This document shows positions 18,474 to 27,516 of a stretch of 64,000 nt of DNA, piece after piece (position 1 is the first letter of the stretch; the number at the start of each line of letters is the position of its first letter). Where the stretch lies: positions 28,740 through 92,739 of the forward strand of contig NZ_JAAWWS010000168.1 of assembly GCF_012272825.1 (NCBI RefSeq). Direction: 5' to 3'. The notes under the pieces are model-generated. The model made no database searches. It had not been told where the DNA came from and saw only the letters and a program-made list of their open reading frames with translations. This DNA is from Wenzhouxiangella sp. XN79A. GTDB taxonomy: Bacteria; Pseudomonadota; Gammaproteobacteria; Xanthomonadales; Wenzhouxiangellaceae. A program made the position numbers and the translations under genes.

Positions 18474-18866
18474 TCAGTCCCGCGCGCGGCCCGGGTCGCG
18501 GGTCAGCGCCAGCTCGAGGCGCTTGAACTCGCGCGCCGTCCAGTTGCGATCGCGCTCCAGGTTCATCTCGAGGAAGAACCAGAGCTTCAGCGCGCTGAGC
18601 CCACTGGACGCGGCCAGCGCGATCACGCCCCAGAACACGCGGTCGTCGACGCTGGCGGCGGTGAAGAACTCGAAGCCGCTCCACAGCGTGATCCCGAACA
18701 GGGCCAGCGTGAGCAGCATCGCGAACGCCGCCCAGCGGCGCCAGGTGCCGGTGAACACCCGGTACAGGGCGCCGAACACGCCGTGCTCGGCCGTGCCGAG
18801 ATCGCCCAGCGCTTCGTCGCGCCGCACCAGTTCTTCGCGGATCCTGTCATCGACGTTCATGGTCAT
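18474..18866 (-). CDS. Small two-helix membrane protein partner of ECF sigma factor (DUF6768-like)
   Basis: 130 residues. Hydrophilic N-terminus, two transmembrane helices (~44-63 and ~77-98: WAAFAMLLTLALFGITLW; VFWGVIALAASSGLSALKLW), and a basic C-terminus with NLERDRNWTAREFKRLELAL. The start overlaps the stop of the sigma factor by four bases (ATGA), the arrangement usual for ECF sigma and regulator pairs. It resembles the DUF6768 family found next to sigma factors; assignment is from memory of length and layout. It lacks an obvious zinc anti-sigma motif. A role in membrane-linked control of the sigma factor is inference. Confidence 0.7.
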   Translation of the reverse strand: MTMNVDDRIREELVRRDEALGDLGTAEHGVFGALYRVFTGTWRRWAAFAMLLTLALFGITLWSGFEFFTAASVDDRVFWGVIALAASSGLSALKLWFFLEMNLERDRNWTAREFKRLELALTRDPGRARD

Positions 18867-19396
18867 TCTCCTTCCAGGGTCTGTTGCAGTTGCCGCCGCG
18901 CGCGGAACAACCGCGACTTGACGGTGCCTGCCGGGACGTCCTGGACGTGCGCGATCTCGCGCACCGCCAGGCCCCGGCGATAGAACAGCTCGAGGGTCTC
19001 GCGCTCGAGTTCGGGCAGCGCGTCCAGCGCCGTCCGGATGCTCAGACGCTGCTCGCGCCGCTCGCTGTCGTCCGGACCGGCCAGCACGTCGGCGTCCACG
19101 CCGTCCAACGGTGTTTCGGCCCGGCGCTGTCGTCCGCGCAGCGCGTCGAGCGTGCGCCAGCGCACCGCGTGGTACACCCAGCTGCGGAACGCCCGCGGAT
19201 CATCGAGCCGGCGCAGCCGCCGGCTCACGGTCAGCCAGGCATCCTGGACCGCATCGCGCGCCATCGCCGGCTCCCGGCACAGGCTGTGCGCGTAGCGGAC
19301 CAGGTCGGCGTGGTGATGACGCACCAGCGCATCCAGCGCCGCGCGGCGGCCGCGCTGGGCGTCGAGGACGAGCAGGTCGTGTTCGGCGTCGCGCAT
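18863..19396 (-). CDS. ECF-type RNA polymerase sigma factor
   Basis: 177 residues from ATG 19396 with GAGG six bases upstream; the frame stays open further upstream but is Arg-rich shadow sequence. Region 2 (LVRYAHSLCREPAMARDAVQ, DDPRAFRSWVYHAVRWRTLD) and region 4 with a helix-turn-helix (LPELERETLELFYRRGLAVR; VPAGTVKSRLFRARRQL) are clear. It would direct RNA polymerase to a small regulon. Its partner membrane gene overlaps downstream. It lies 100 bases downstream of the CRTAC1/cytochrome cluster on the same strand, so it could be read through from it. Confidence 0.9.
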   Translation of the reverse strand: MRDAEHDLLVLDAQRGRRAALDALVRHHHADLVRYAHSLCREPAMARDAVQDAWLTVSRRLRRLDDPRAFRSWVYHAVRWRTLDALRGRQRRAETPLDGVDADVLAGPDDSERREQRLSIRTALDALPELERETLELFYRRGLAVREIAHVQDVPAGTVKSRLFRARRQLQQTLEGE

Positions 19397-19496
19397 GGCG
19401 GCCTCGGGTCCGGTCTCGTTCAGACGACGGGCGAAACGACGGATCGGTTCACGGCCCGGCGCGAGATCGACCCGGCGTCCGGGCCGCGAACCCGGT

Positions 19497-21362
19497 TCAG
19501 GGGGAGGCCGATGCCGATCCCGGATGGACGAGCGTGATGGTCCGGTCGGCGGCGACGTCGCTCCGCTCACCGACCCGGCCGTCCGGCCAGCGGACCCGGA
19601 TGCGATCGACGCGCTCGGCATTGCCCAGCCCGAAGCTGGCCACCGGCTCGACCTGCGACAGGTAGCTGCGCGTCGGCATGATCGTGCGCTGCTGGTCGCG
19701 CCCGTCGATCGTGACCGTGATCTCGGCGCCGATGCCGCGCGGGTTGCCGGGCGGGCCCTCGAGCGACACCCGCAGCCAGCCGGCCTCGGGCGCCGGGTCG
19801 CCGTCGAGCAGCAACGGCGCACCGCCGATCTGGGTCAGGACCAGCTCCAGCCGGCCGTCGCCGTCGAAGTCGGCGTAGGCCGCCGCGCGACCGACGATCG
19901 GACGCGCCAGGTCACCGATCGCCGTGGCCGGAACCTGCACGAACGGCGGCCGGCAGTCCGGCCCGCAGTTCCAGAACAGCTGGGCCGACTGGGCGTAGCG
20001 CTGCGAGGCCTGGACCCGGTGGATCTCGTTCTCGACGTGTCCATTGGCCTGCATGAAGTCCAGCCGGCCGTCGAGGTCGTAGTCGAAGAAGAACAGGCCG
20101 AAGGTCAGCGCCGCGCGCGACGGCGCGCCGATGCCGCGGCCGATCGCCTCGTCGGCGAAGGTCGTGCCGTCGCGGCTCACGTACAGCGAGCTCATTTCGT
20201 TGGCGAAGTTGCCGATGCCGATCGCCAGCGCATCGTCGAGCCGGACCGCGTCGATGCCCATCGCGCCGGTCGCCATACCGTTGCGGTCGAAGCCCAGGCC
20301 GAGCAGCGTGCCGGCCTCCTCGAAGGTGCCGTCGCCGCGGTTGATGTAGGCGAAGTTGCGCACCGTGTCGTTGGCCACGACCACGTCCAGGTCGCCGTCG
20401 CCGTCGAGATCGGTCGGCATCAGCGCCAGGCCCTTGCCGACGGCGGTCCCGGTCGCGCTGTTGGTCACGTGCAGGCCGGCGGCCTCGGCGACCTCGTCGA
20501 AGGTCCCGTCGCCGCGGTTGCGGTAGAAGTACGGCTGGGTGCCGGCGAAGTTGGTCGGCGGGCCGTAGGCGCGGCCGATGCCCGTGAGTCGGTAGTCGAC
20601 CTCGAAGTCGATGGCGCGCGACCACTCGACGTAGTTCAGCACCAGCAGGTCCAGGTCGCCGTCGGCGTCGGCGTCGAAGAAGCCGGCGCTGGTGCTCCAG
20701 GCGGTCTCGCCCCCGACCACGCCGGCCGCATCGCCGGCCTCGACGAAGCCGTCCGGTCGGTTCAGGAACAGCCGATTGGGCCCGACGGCGGTCAGGAACA
20801 CGTCGTCGCGGCCGTCGCCGTCGACATCGCCGACCGCGACCCCCATGCCGTAACCGTGGGCGCCGGCCAGCCCGCTTTCGGCCGTCACCTCGGCGAACCG
20901 CCCGCCGTCGTTGCGGTACAGCCGCAGCGTGTCGACCGCAGCGGTCCCGTCCGGGGCATCGGGCCAGTGGCCGGAGTTGACGAACAGCAGGTCGGGATCG
21001 CCGTCGAGGTCGAAATCCAACACCGCCACGCCGCCGCCCATGGTTTCGGGCAGCAACCGGTCGCCGGTCGCGCCGTTGACGTGGACGAAGTCGATGCCGG
21101 CCTCGGCGGCGATGTCGATGTAACGGGCCGGCGGGGCGTCCGGGGTCGCGTCGCGCTCGAGCAGACGGGCCAGGTCCGGCGACGATTCTTCGACCGGTGC
21201 ATCCTCGCGGCCGGTGCGCAAGGTCAGCACGGCCCACGCGGTCAGCGCGACGGCGACGATCGCCGCCAGCGCGATCAGCGAGCGCCGGAAGGCGATGCCG
21301 ATGACCCGGTCGTCCTGGACCGCGTCGTCATCGGGATCGGAATCGCGCCGTGGGTCGGTCAC
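19497..21362 (-). CDS. Membrane-anchored CRTAC1 / FG-GAP protein
   Basis: 621 residues from a GTG at 21362 that overlaps the stop of the cytochrome gene (GTGA). An N-terminal transmembrane anchor (~27-48, IALAAIVAVALTAWAVL) leaves the rest periplasmic. FG-GAP/VCBS units with acidic calcium loops (DFDLDGDPDLLFVN, DVDGDGRDDVFLTAV, DLDGDGDLDVVVAND, DYDLDGRLDFMQAN) form a propeller and end in an ASPIC/UnbV module (VDRIRVRWPDGRVGERSDV). A Cys-containing loop (FWNCGPDCRPPF) is present. Fourth gene of the nitrilase-TPR-cytochrome-CRTAC1 set. Homologous in architecture to the protein at 14325-16043. Confidence 0.88.
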   Translation of the reverse strand: MTDPRRDSDPDDDAVQDDRVIGIAFRRSLIALAAIVAVALTAWAVLTLRTGREDAPVEESSPDLARLLERDATPDAPPARYIDIAAEAGIDFVHVNGATGDRLLPETMGGGVAVLDFDLDGDPDLLFVNSGHWPDAPDGTAAVDTLRLYRNDGGRFAEVTAESGLAGAHGYGMGVAVGDVDGDGRDDVFLTAVGPNRLFLNRPDGFVEAGDAAGVVGGETAWSTSAGFFDADADGDLDLLVLNYVEWSRAIDFEVDYRLTGIGRAYGPPTNFAGTQPYFYRNRGDGTFDEVAEAAGLHVTNSATGTAVGKGLALMPTDLDGDGDLDVVVANDTVRNFAYINRGDGTFEEAGTLLGLGFDRNGMATGAMGIDAVRLDDALAIGIGNFANEMSSLYVSRDGTTFADEAIGRGIGAPSRAALTFGLFFFDYDLDGRLDFMQANGHVENEIHRVQASQRYAQSAQLFWNCGPDCRPPFVQVPATAIGDLARPIVGRAAAYADFDGDGRLELVLTQIGGAPLLLDGDPAPEAGWLRVSLEGPPGNPRGIGAEITVTIDGRDQQRTIMPTRSYLSQVEPVASFGLGNAERVDRIRVRWPDGRVGERSDVAADRTITLVHPGSASASP

Positions 21363-24214
21363 GGTCCGGAGACTCCGTCGTCGGACGAGCGGCCGTCCTG
21401 GACCAGGGCCGGTTCGGCCCGCGGCGCGCGGCGCCGCCCGACCTCCGGCGCGGTCAGCGGAAACATCGCGCGACCCTCGCGCTGCAGGTCGAGGATCACG
21501 ACCGGGTCGGCGAGGTGATCGGCCGCCGGATCGGCGCGCCGGGCCGCGGCGACGGCCCGGTCGCGCGCGTTGTCGTCGATGCGGTATTTCTCGTACGCCT
21601 GGGCGTGCCGGTCCGCCGCCTCCACATCGCCCAGGCCTCGCTGGGCGCGCGCCCGGTTGTAGTGGGCCTCGGCGTTCTCCGGGTCCTGGACCAGCGCGGC
21701 CTCGAACCAGCGGGACGCCTCGGCCAGCGCCAGCTGCCGGTCTTCCTCGTTGCCCTGCTGACCGGCCACTTCGAGCCAGGTCAGGCCCAGCTGGTTGAGC
21801 AGCCGGTAGTCCCGCGAGAAGTCGAAGCCGCGCCGTCGGGCTTCGTTGAACCGGGTCTCCGCCAGCGCGGTGAACTGCTCGATGGCTTCGGCGAACCGTC
21901 CGCGCTCGAACAGCAGCCGGCCGGAGAACCAGGCCAGCGACCACGGCGGCGGCGGGTTCTCGTGCGCGCCGGCGCGCGCCAGCGCATCGGCCGCCTCGTC
22001 GAGCCGGCCCTCGGCGAGGTAGACCCGGGCGAGATTCATCGGTCCGTTGGCGTTGCCCAGCGCTTCGACCCGGGCGAAGACCTCCTCGGCCTGGCGCAAC
22101 TGGCGGCGCTCGGGCTTGCGCAGCAGCGCGATGCCGTAATCGTTCCAGCGCTGCCACTCGGGAATGTCGCGCGGCGCCACGGCCCGGCCGGCGTCGGGTC
22201 CGCTGCCGATCGGGAACACCACGCGGTCCTCGTCGATGACACTGATCGGCAGGTCGTTGACGTAGTCGTCGCCGTAGACGTGGGCCATGATCGTGGCATC
22301 GAACTTGCGGTAGTTCAGCCGGATCCGCACGTCCAGTTCCCCGGTCAGGCCCTCGGGCACCTCGAGCCGGTAGTGCACGACGTCGGCCGCACCCGGCGGG
22401 ATCTGGTGGTTGTACAGCGGCGTGAAGATGTCCTCGGCATTGCGCCGCTCGATCCGGTTGCCGAACCGGTCGAGCATGTAGACGTTGACGAAATGGGTCC
22501 ACGGATCGACCGCGTGGCGCTCCGGCTCCAGCCCGCCGCTGTGGCCGATCCGGCGGCCCTCGTGCAGCACCTCGACCTCGACCCAGACCTCGTTGGAGTC
22601 GGTCGTGCCCTGGGTGAACAGGTGACCGAGCGTCGTCGTCCTCAGCACGGCCTGCAGCAGGTAGGCCCGGCCCGGCTCCAGCGCCGGGACGCTCGGCCGG
22701 ACCGGGCCGATCAGTTTTCCGTCGATCTCGCCGTCGGCGCGCAGGGCGACCAGGTCGACGCGCACGGATCCGTCGAGGAACGCGCGGTGCGCCTCGATGG
22801 TCGCCTCGTCGAGGCCCAGCAGGTGCGGAATCGCGGTATTGGCGCTGGGGAACATGTGGTCGTGGACGGTCAGCCGGCCGCTGTCGTCGTTGCGATCGGC
22901 GGCAAAGTCGTCGGACGCCACCAGCGGCATGTGGCAGCCGTTGCAGCCCGGCTCGGCCTGCTGGGGATAGTAGAAGCTGGTCACGCCGTGACCGGACACA
23001 CCGCTGAGCAGGAACGAGTCGTAGTGGTTCTGGCCCCGCAACCACTTGTACTGGTTCAGCTGCTCCGGGATGCTGACCTTGTGGCAGGTCCCGCAGAATT
23101 CCGGCGACTCGTGGAACGGCTTCAGGAAGGTGCGCTGGTGGAAGCCCGGATTGGCCTTGATCAACTGGCCGTTGACCCACTGCAGGAACGCGTTGTCGGA
23201 CTGCGCGAACGGGTAGTGGATCGGCTCCTCGATGGTGAAGTCGCCGTTGCCCTTGGGGCTGTTGACGTGGGTGATCGCGTGGCAGCCGGTGCAGGTGATG
23301 CCGGCCTGGGAGGTCGGATCGTTGACGTCGTCGTAGTCCGGGTCGTCGAAGGCGCCGGACAGCAGCGGAACCGGGTCGTGGCAGCCGGCGCAGAAGCGCG
23401 CGGCGTCCATCGTGCCGTCGATCTCCATCGAGCGTTCGCGCGTGTTGCGCACGGCGAACAGGTAGACCGGGTTGTTGAACGACGAGAAGCGATGCACGCT
23501 CTGGCTCCACTGGGCGTGGGCGTCGACATGGCACTGCTGGCAGTAGCCGTCCATCATCAGGGTCTCGGCCGGGATGTGCCGGCCGGTGGCCGAGCGGGTC
23601 AGCGCCGGCGTGAAGTCGACCTCGCCTTCGGCTCCGGGCCGGTTCCACTGGCGCGGGTCCTGGGTCTCGAGCACGACGATGGCGGCCACGAACACGGCGC
23701 CGACGCCGGCGACCTTCAGCCCCATGCCCCAGCGGATCTTCGGGCCGGCCAGCCGGTGCAGCACGAAGGCCCAGACCGCCAGCAGCGGCGTGATCACGTG
23801 GGCCCAGTAGGCCGCGTTGCGGACCAGCGGGTCGTTGATCGCGAAGAAGTCGAAGCGGACCAGCAGCAGCCCGGAGACCAGCAGCACCAGCACGATCGCC
23901 ATCAGCCCCAGCCCGGCGTAGACCGCGCGGCGGTTCGGCCGTTTCCAGGCGCGCGCGGCGTGGATGCCCATGAACACCAGCAGCGGCACGATGATCAGCA
24001 GCCCGACGGCCAGGTGGAACAGGAACATCACCTGGTAGGCGTAGCCCTGGAAGGTCTCGCCGGTCCACCATTCCGATAACGTGACCGACGCGAGGTAGCC
24101 GGAGTTGATCGCCAGCAGTGCGAAGGCGACCAGCAGCGCGACCAGCAGGATGCGAAGGCGCGGGCCGACCGCTTTCTTCGGCCGCTTCCGCGTCGCGACA
24201 GCCGGTCCGCTCAT
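21359..24214 (-). CDS. Membrane-bound pentaheme cytochrome c with C-terminal TPRs
   Basis: 951 residues from ATG 24214, which shares one base with the upstream stop (TGATG); a TTG one codon earlier is possible. Five transmembrane helices lie in residues ~20-185 (about 21-41, 60-84, 97-120, 136-153, 165-184). A periplasmic domain holds five c-type heme motifs: CQQCH (225), CAGCH (275), CTGCH (308), CGTCH (374), CNGCH (424). A beta-rich region (~440-670) and several TPR-like helices (~680-870) follow. This resembles cytochrome c554/nitrite-reductase-type multiheme folds fused to a scaffold domain. It would move electrons between the quinone pool or membrane and a periplasmic partner. Co-translated with the TPR/ASPIC lipoprotein and the CRTAC1 protein. 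The Arg-rich tail after ~900 looks unconserved. Confidence 0.88.
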   Translation of the reverse strand: MSGPAVATRKRPKKAVGPRLRILLVALLVAFALLAINSGYLASVTLSEWWTGETFQGYAYQVMFLFHLAVGLLIIVPLLVFMGIHAARAWKRPNRRAVYAGLGLMAIVLVLLVSGLLLVRFDFFAINDPLVRNAAYWAHVITPLLAVWAFVLHRLAGPKIRWGMGLKVAGVGAVFVAAIVVLETQDPRQWNRPGAEGEVDFTPALTRSATGRHIPAETLMMDGYCQQCHVDAHAQWSQSVHRFSSFNNPVYLFAVRNTRERSMEIDGTMDAARFCAGCHDPVPLLSGAFDDPDYDDVNDPTSQAGITCTGCHAITHVNSPKGNGDFTIEEPIHYPFAQSDNAFLQWVNGQLIKANPGFHQRTFLKPFHESPEFCGTCHKVSIPEQLNQYKWLRGQNHYDSFLLSGVSGHGVTSFYYPQQAEPGCNGCHMPLVASDDFAADRNDDSGRLTVHDHMFPSANTAIPHLLGLDEATIEAHRAFLDGSVRVDLVALRADGEIDGKLIGPVRPSVPALEPGRAYLLQAVLRTTTLGHLFTQGTTDSNEVWVEVEVLHEGRRIGHSGGLEPERHAVDPWTHFVNVYMLDRFGNRIERRNAEDIFTPLYNHQIPPGAADVVHYRLEVPEGLTGELDVRIRLNYRKFDATIMAHVYGDDYVNDLPISVIDEDRVVFPIGSGPDAGRAVAPRDIPEWQRWNDYGIALLRKPERRQLRQAEEVFARVEALGNANGPMNLARVYLAEGRLDEAADALARAGAHENPPPPWSLAWFSGRLLFERGRFAEAIEQFTALAETRFNEARRRGFDFSRDYRLLNQLGLTWLEVAGQQGNEEDRQLALAEASRWFEAALVQDPENAEAHYNRARAQRGLGDVEAADRHAQAYEKYRIDDNARDRAVAAARRADPAADHLADPVVILDLQREGRAMFPLTAPEVGRRRAPRAEPALVQDGRSSDDGVSGP

Positions 24215-27200
24215 CAATAGCCGCCCTTGAAGCGCGTCAGCGTCTCGGCATGCAGCGCGTCGCGCTTCGCCGGGTCGCCGACCCCGGGCGTCGACGGCAG
24301 CGGGCCGACCCGACCGCCGGTGTCCGTATAGAGGTCCATGTCCTTGGCGAAGCCGCGCACGTCGAGCACCACGACCCGCCGCGCGCCGTCGACCACCGGC
24401 GGCGCCGGGTAGACCAGGTCCAGCTCCTCGCCGGGACCGATCAGCGCGAAGGCATCGTTGGCCTCGCCGACCAGCGCCTCGACCGGGCCGAGCCGGGTGT
24501 AGTAGCCGGTCGGGTACTCGGTGTCCCAGAACGCCGCGCGGTCCTGGTAGTCGTAGAACGGCCGGCGCTGGGCCAGCGTGTCGCGCCGGGCGAAGCCGGT
24601 CTTGGCCAGTCGGGCCCGCTCCGGGGCCAGCCGGTGGACGCCGAGCAGCGCCTCGCCCGGCTCCTCGGCATAGACCAGCGCGATGCGGTCCCAGTAGATC
24701 TCCAGGTTCGATCGCAGGCGCAGTGCCGTGGTGCCCTCGGGCAGTGCGTCGAGCGGCAGCGCCATCTCGCGCGGCATGCCGGCCGGGTAGCCGAACTGCG
24801 GGTGAACCACCTGCCAGCCTTCGGCCGTGCGCGCCTCCAGCGTCGGCGAGCGATAGCGCTCACCGGCCTGCCAGGCGGCGAACACGGTCTGCGAATACGG
24901 ATACTCGACCCAGCCGAAGGCCTTCAGCACCGGTCGCGTTCCCGGCGGGTTGATGACCTCGCCGAAGTCCAGCGTCAGCACGTGCTCGCGCTCGAGCAGG
25001 CCGAGGAAGCGCGGGTCGCGCCGGCCCGGGTCGGCGGCCTCGAAGTCGCCCGCCGCCAGCGCGCCGCCGACCTCGTCGCCGCGGTCGTTGGTCGCCCGGA
25101 TCGGCGCGAGCGACGCGGCCTCGCGGTAGAAGATCGGACGGCCATCGGCCACGGGTTCGCCGGTCGGCATCCGCTCGTTCATCACCAGGTTCCAGCCCGG
25201 CGCCAGGTCGTACAGGTCGAGCCGGGCGGTGTCGATGTAGGCGATTTCCTGCATCGGCTCGGTGATCTTCAGCCGGTAGGCCCCGTCCATCGGCTCCATC
25301 GTGCCGTCGGGGAAACGGAAGAACTCCCACGGCCGCGGCTCGGCGTAGACCCCGGGTTCGACGAAGAAGCCGATCCCGCCGACGCCGAGCACGTCGCTGA
25401 CGAACTCGAAGCGTTCGCCGTTGAAGGCGAACAGCACCGGACAGCTCGACAGCTGCCGCTGGTACTCGGCGATCGCGTGCAGCTCGCCGCCGGCCAGCGC
25501 CATTTCGGTCTGCAGCACGCCGTCGGTCCAGCGCAGCCGGACGAAGTCGGCCCGCTCGGCGCCGCCCAGGCCCAGCGAAATCGGCTGCAGGCTCTGGCCC
25601 GGTGCGGAATGGTTTCCGTACGCGTCGACCCGGGTCCAGCGATCGCCGACCCGCAGCAGGAGTTCGGTGCCGATGCCCGACGGATTGGAGCGCATCCCGT
25701 CGGCGACATCGGACCGGCCGCTCGGGGCGATGGCAAGGAACGCATGTCGCCCCGGTCCGTCCGGCCAGACGGTCAGCCGGTTCTGTTCGCCGTCGGCGAC
25801 CAGGCCGACCAGCGCCGGACCGCGGGCCGGATCCAGCAGGACCGGGACCAGCGCGCGCAGCGGTGCCTCGACACGAGCAATCATCGTCGTGGCCTCGGCG
25901 CCCAGGTCGAACACCCGGAAGCCGTCGCCATCGTGCAGCAGCAGATCGGGCCGCCCGTCGCCGTCGAAGTCCTGCAGCGCCAGCGCTGCGTGCGCCGGGT
26001 CCCGACTCACGTCCTCGACCAGCAGTGTCGCCGTCCACCGGTCGTCGTCACCGGCCGACCAGGCGTGCAGGTCCCCGGCCGAATCCACGGAAAACAGGCG
26101 GGTTCGACCGACGGCCTGCGGATCACCGGCGACGACCGCGGTGACCGGATGGGCCAGGAAGGCCTCGAACCCTTCGACTTCGCGATACCGCCACAAGCGA
26201 TCGTTGACCAGCACCTGGTGCGGCGGCTGGGCCTGCAGCGTGATCAAGTCGACGTCGCCATCGCCGTCCACATCGGCGGCCAACAGCTGCGACGAAGCCC
26301 GCGCCGGGCCGGCCAGCAGGGGCTCGGCCTCGGTCGCCAGGCTGCGCCAACTGCCGTCGAGGTTGTTCGACAGCAGGTCGTTGGGGCCGTCCGCGTTGGC
26401 CAGCCACCAGTCCAGGTCGCCGTCGTGATCGGCGTCGAGAACCGCGACATCGGCGCAGGCACCGGCGTCGGCCAGCGTTGCGTCCCGGACGTCCTGCCAG
26501 GCGCCGTCGATGCGCTGGAGCATCCGGTTCTCGCCCTGTCGACAGAGGTAGACGGACGGGTTCTCGGTCACGTCGGGAATCCCCCACGCCGCCGCATCGA
26601 CCGCCTCGATCCCGGCCAGCGGGTGATCCTCGACCGATTCGAAGCGGCCGTCGCGCTGCAGCCACACCCGCGTGCCCTGTCCGCTGCCGGCCGCCAGCAG
26701 CAGGTCCTGCGCGCCGTCTCCGTCGATATCGGCCGTGGTCAGACTGACCGGCCGACCGACCGGGCCGCCGTCGCCGGCGTCGATCGGCTCGCCGAACAGC
26801 GGCCCGTCCGGCGCGACCGGCGCGGCATCGCCGGCGACTCGGCTGACCGCCTGCGCCTCGGCCAGCGGCCCCATCCGGGTGTAACGGAATTCGGCCAGGT
26901 GCGCACGCGGGTTGTTGGCGAAGCGCTGGTAGTCCTCGAGCATGGCGCGCGCGCCGTCGGCGTCGCCGAGCTGGCGCAGCGTCAGCGCGGCGCCGTAGTA
27001 GGCGCTGCGCAGGTAGGGATCGATGTCCATCGCTTCGCGATACAGCGCCAGCGCCTCGTCGTGGCGGCCGAGCTGGCCCAGCGCCTGGGCGGTGAAATAG
27101 GCCACGTGGGCGTCGCCGGGCGCGGCGGCGCGGACGGTCTCGAAGCGCGGCAGCGCGGCCTCGGCGTCGCCGAGGTAGAAGTGCATCAATCCGGCGACGT

Positions 27201-27516
27201 AGGCCGCGCGGGCGTTGCCGGGGTCGGCGGCCAGGACCTCCTGCGCCATCGCCAGCGCCCGCTGCTCGTCGCCCTCGGTCTGGCGATTCAGCGTGGCGAT
27301 GGCCTCGTTGACGCGGACCTCGTGCCAGTCGGGACGAGCCTCGGCCAGCGCGGCGAAGCGCTGGCGGGCCTCCTCGTTGAGGTACTGCCCCATCAACGCC
27401 ACGCCTTCGTTGTTGCGCGCAATCTCCGCGTCGGAAATCGGCGGCGTGCGCTCGGCGCAGCCGGCCAGCAGCATCAGGGCGGCGACCAGCACCGCGAGGC
27501 GGTTTCGATGGCTCAT
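24214..27516 (-). CDS. TPR - FG-GAP - ASPIC/UnbV lipoprotein
   Basis: 1100 residues from ATG 27516, overlapping the nitrilase stop by four bases (ATGA). Lipoprotein signal MSHRNRLAVLVAALMLLAGC. TPRs occupy ~30-230 (RAAYVAGLMHFYLGDAEAAL, VAYFTAQALGQLGRHDEALA). A degenerate FG-GAP propeller follows (DIDGDGAQDLLLAAG, DADHDGDLDWWLANAD, DVDGDGDVDLITLQ, DFDGDGRPDLLLHDGD). An ASPIC/UnbV module (FVRLRWTDGVLQTEMALAGG) leads into a ~400-residue C-terminal region beginning SCPVLFAFNGERFEFVSDVL, a block usually attached to ASPIC/UnbV proteins. No catalytic motif recognised. Its anchoring and repeats suggest an envelope scaffold working with the pentaheme cytochrome encoded next. Confidence 0.86.
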   Translation of the reverse strand: MSHRNRLAVLVAALMLLAGCAERTPPISDAEIARNNEGVALMGQYLNEEARQRFAALAEARPDWHEVRVNEAIATLNRQTEGDEQRALAMAQEVLAADPGNARAAYVAGLMHFYLGDAEAALPRFETVRAAAPGDAHVAYFTAQALGQLGRHDEALALYREAMDIDPYLRSAYYGAALTLRQLGDADGARAMLEDYQRFANNPRAHLAEFRYTRMGPLAEAQAVSRVAGDAAPVAPDGPLFGEPIDAGDGGPVGRPVSLTTADIDGDGAQDLLLAAGSGQGTRVWLQRDGRFESVEDHPLAGIEAVDAAAWGIPDVTENPSVYLCRQGENRMLQRIDGAWQDVRDATLADAGACADVAVLDADHDGDLDWWLANADGPNDLLSNNLDGSWRSLATEAEPLLAGPARASSQLLAADVDGDGDVDLITLQAQPPHQVLVNDRLWRYREVEGFEAFLAHPVTAVVAGDPQAVGRTRLFSVDSAGDLHAWSAGDDDRWTATLLVEDVSRDPAHAALALQDFDGDGRPDLLLHDGDGFRVFDLGAEATTMIARVEAPLRALVPVLLDPARGPALVGLVADGEQNRLTVWPDGPGRHAFLAIAPSGRSDVADGMRSNPSGIGTELLLRVGDRWTRVDAYGNHSAPGQSLQPISLGLGGAERADFVRLRWTDGVLQTEMALAGGELHAIAEYQRQLSSCPVLFAFNGERFEFVSDVLGVGGIGFFVEPGVYAEPRPWEFFRFPDGTMEPMDGAYRLKITEPMQEIAYIDTARLDLYDLAPGWNLVMNERMPTGEPVADGRPIFYREAASLAPIRATNDRGDEVGGALAAGDFEAADPGRRDPRFLGLLEREHVLTLDFGEVINPPGTRPVLKAFGWVEYPYSQTVFAAWQAGERYRSPTLEARTAEGWQVVHPQFGYPAGMPREMALPLDALPEGTTALRLRSNLEIYWDRIALVYAEEPGEALLGVHRLAPERARLAKTGFARRDTLAQRRPFYDYQDRAAFWDTEYPTGYYTRLGPVEALVGEANDAFALIGPGEELDLVYPAPPVVDGARRVVVLDVRGFAKDMDLYTDTGGRVGPLPSTPGVGDPAKRDALHAETLTRFKGGY

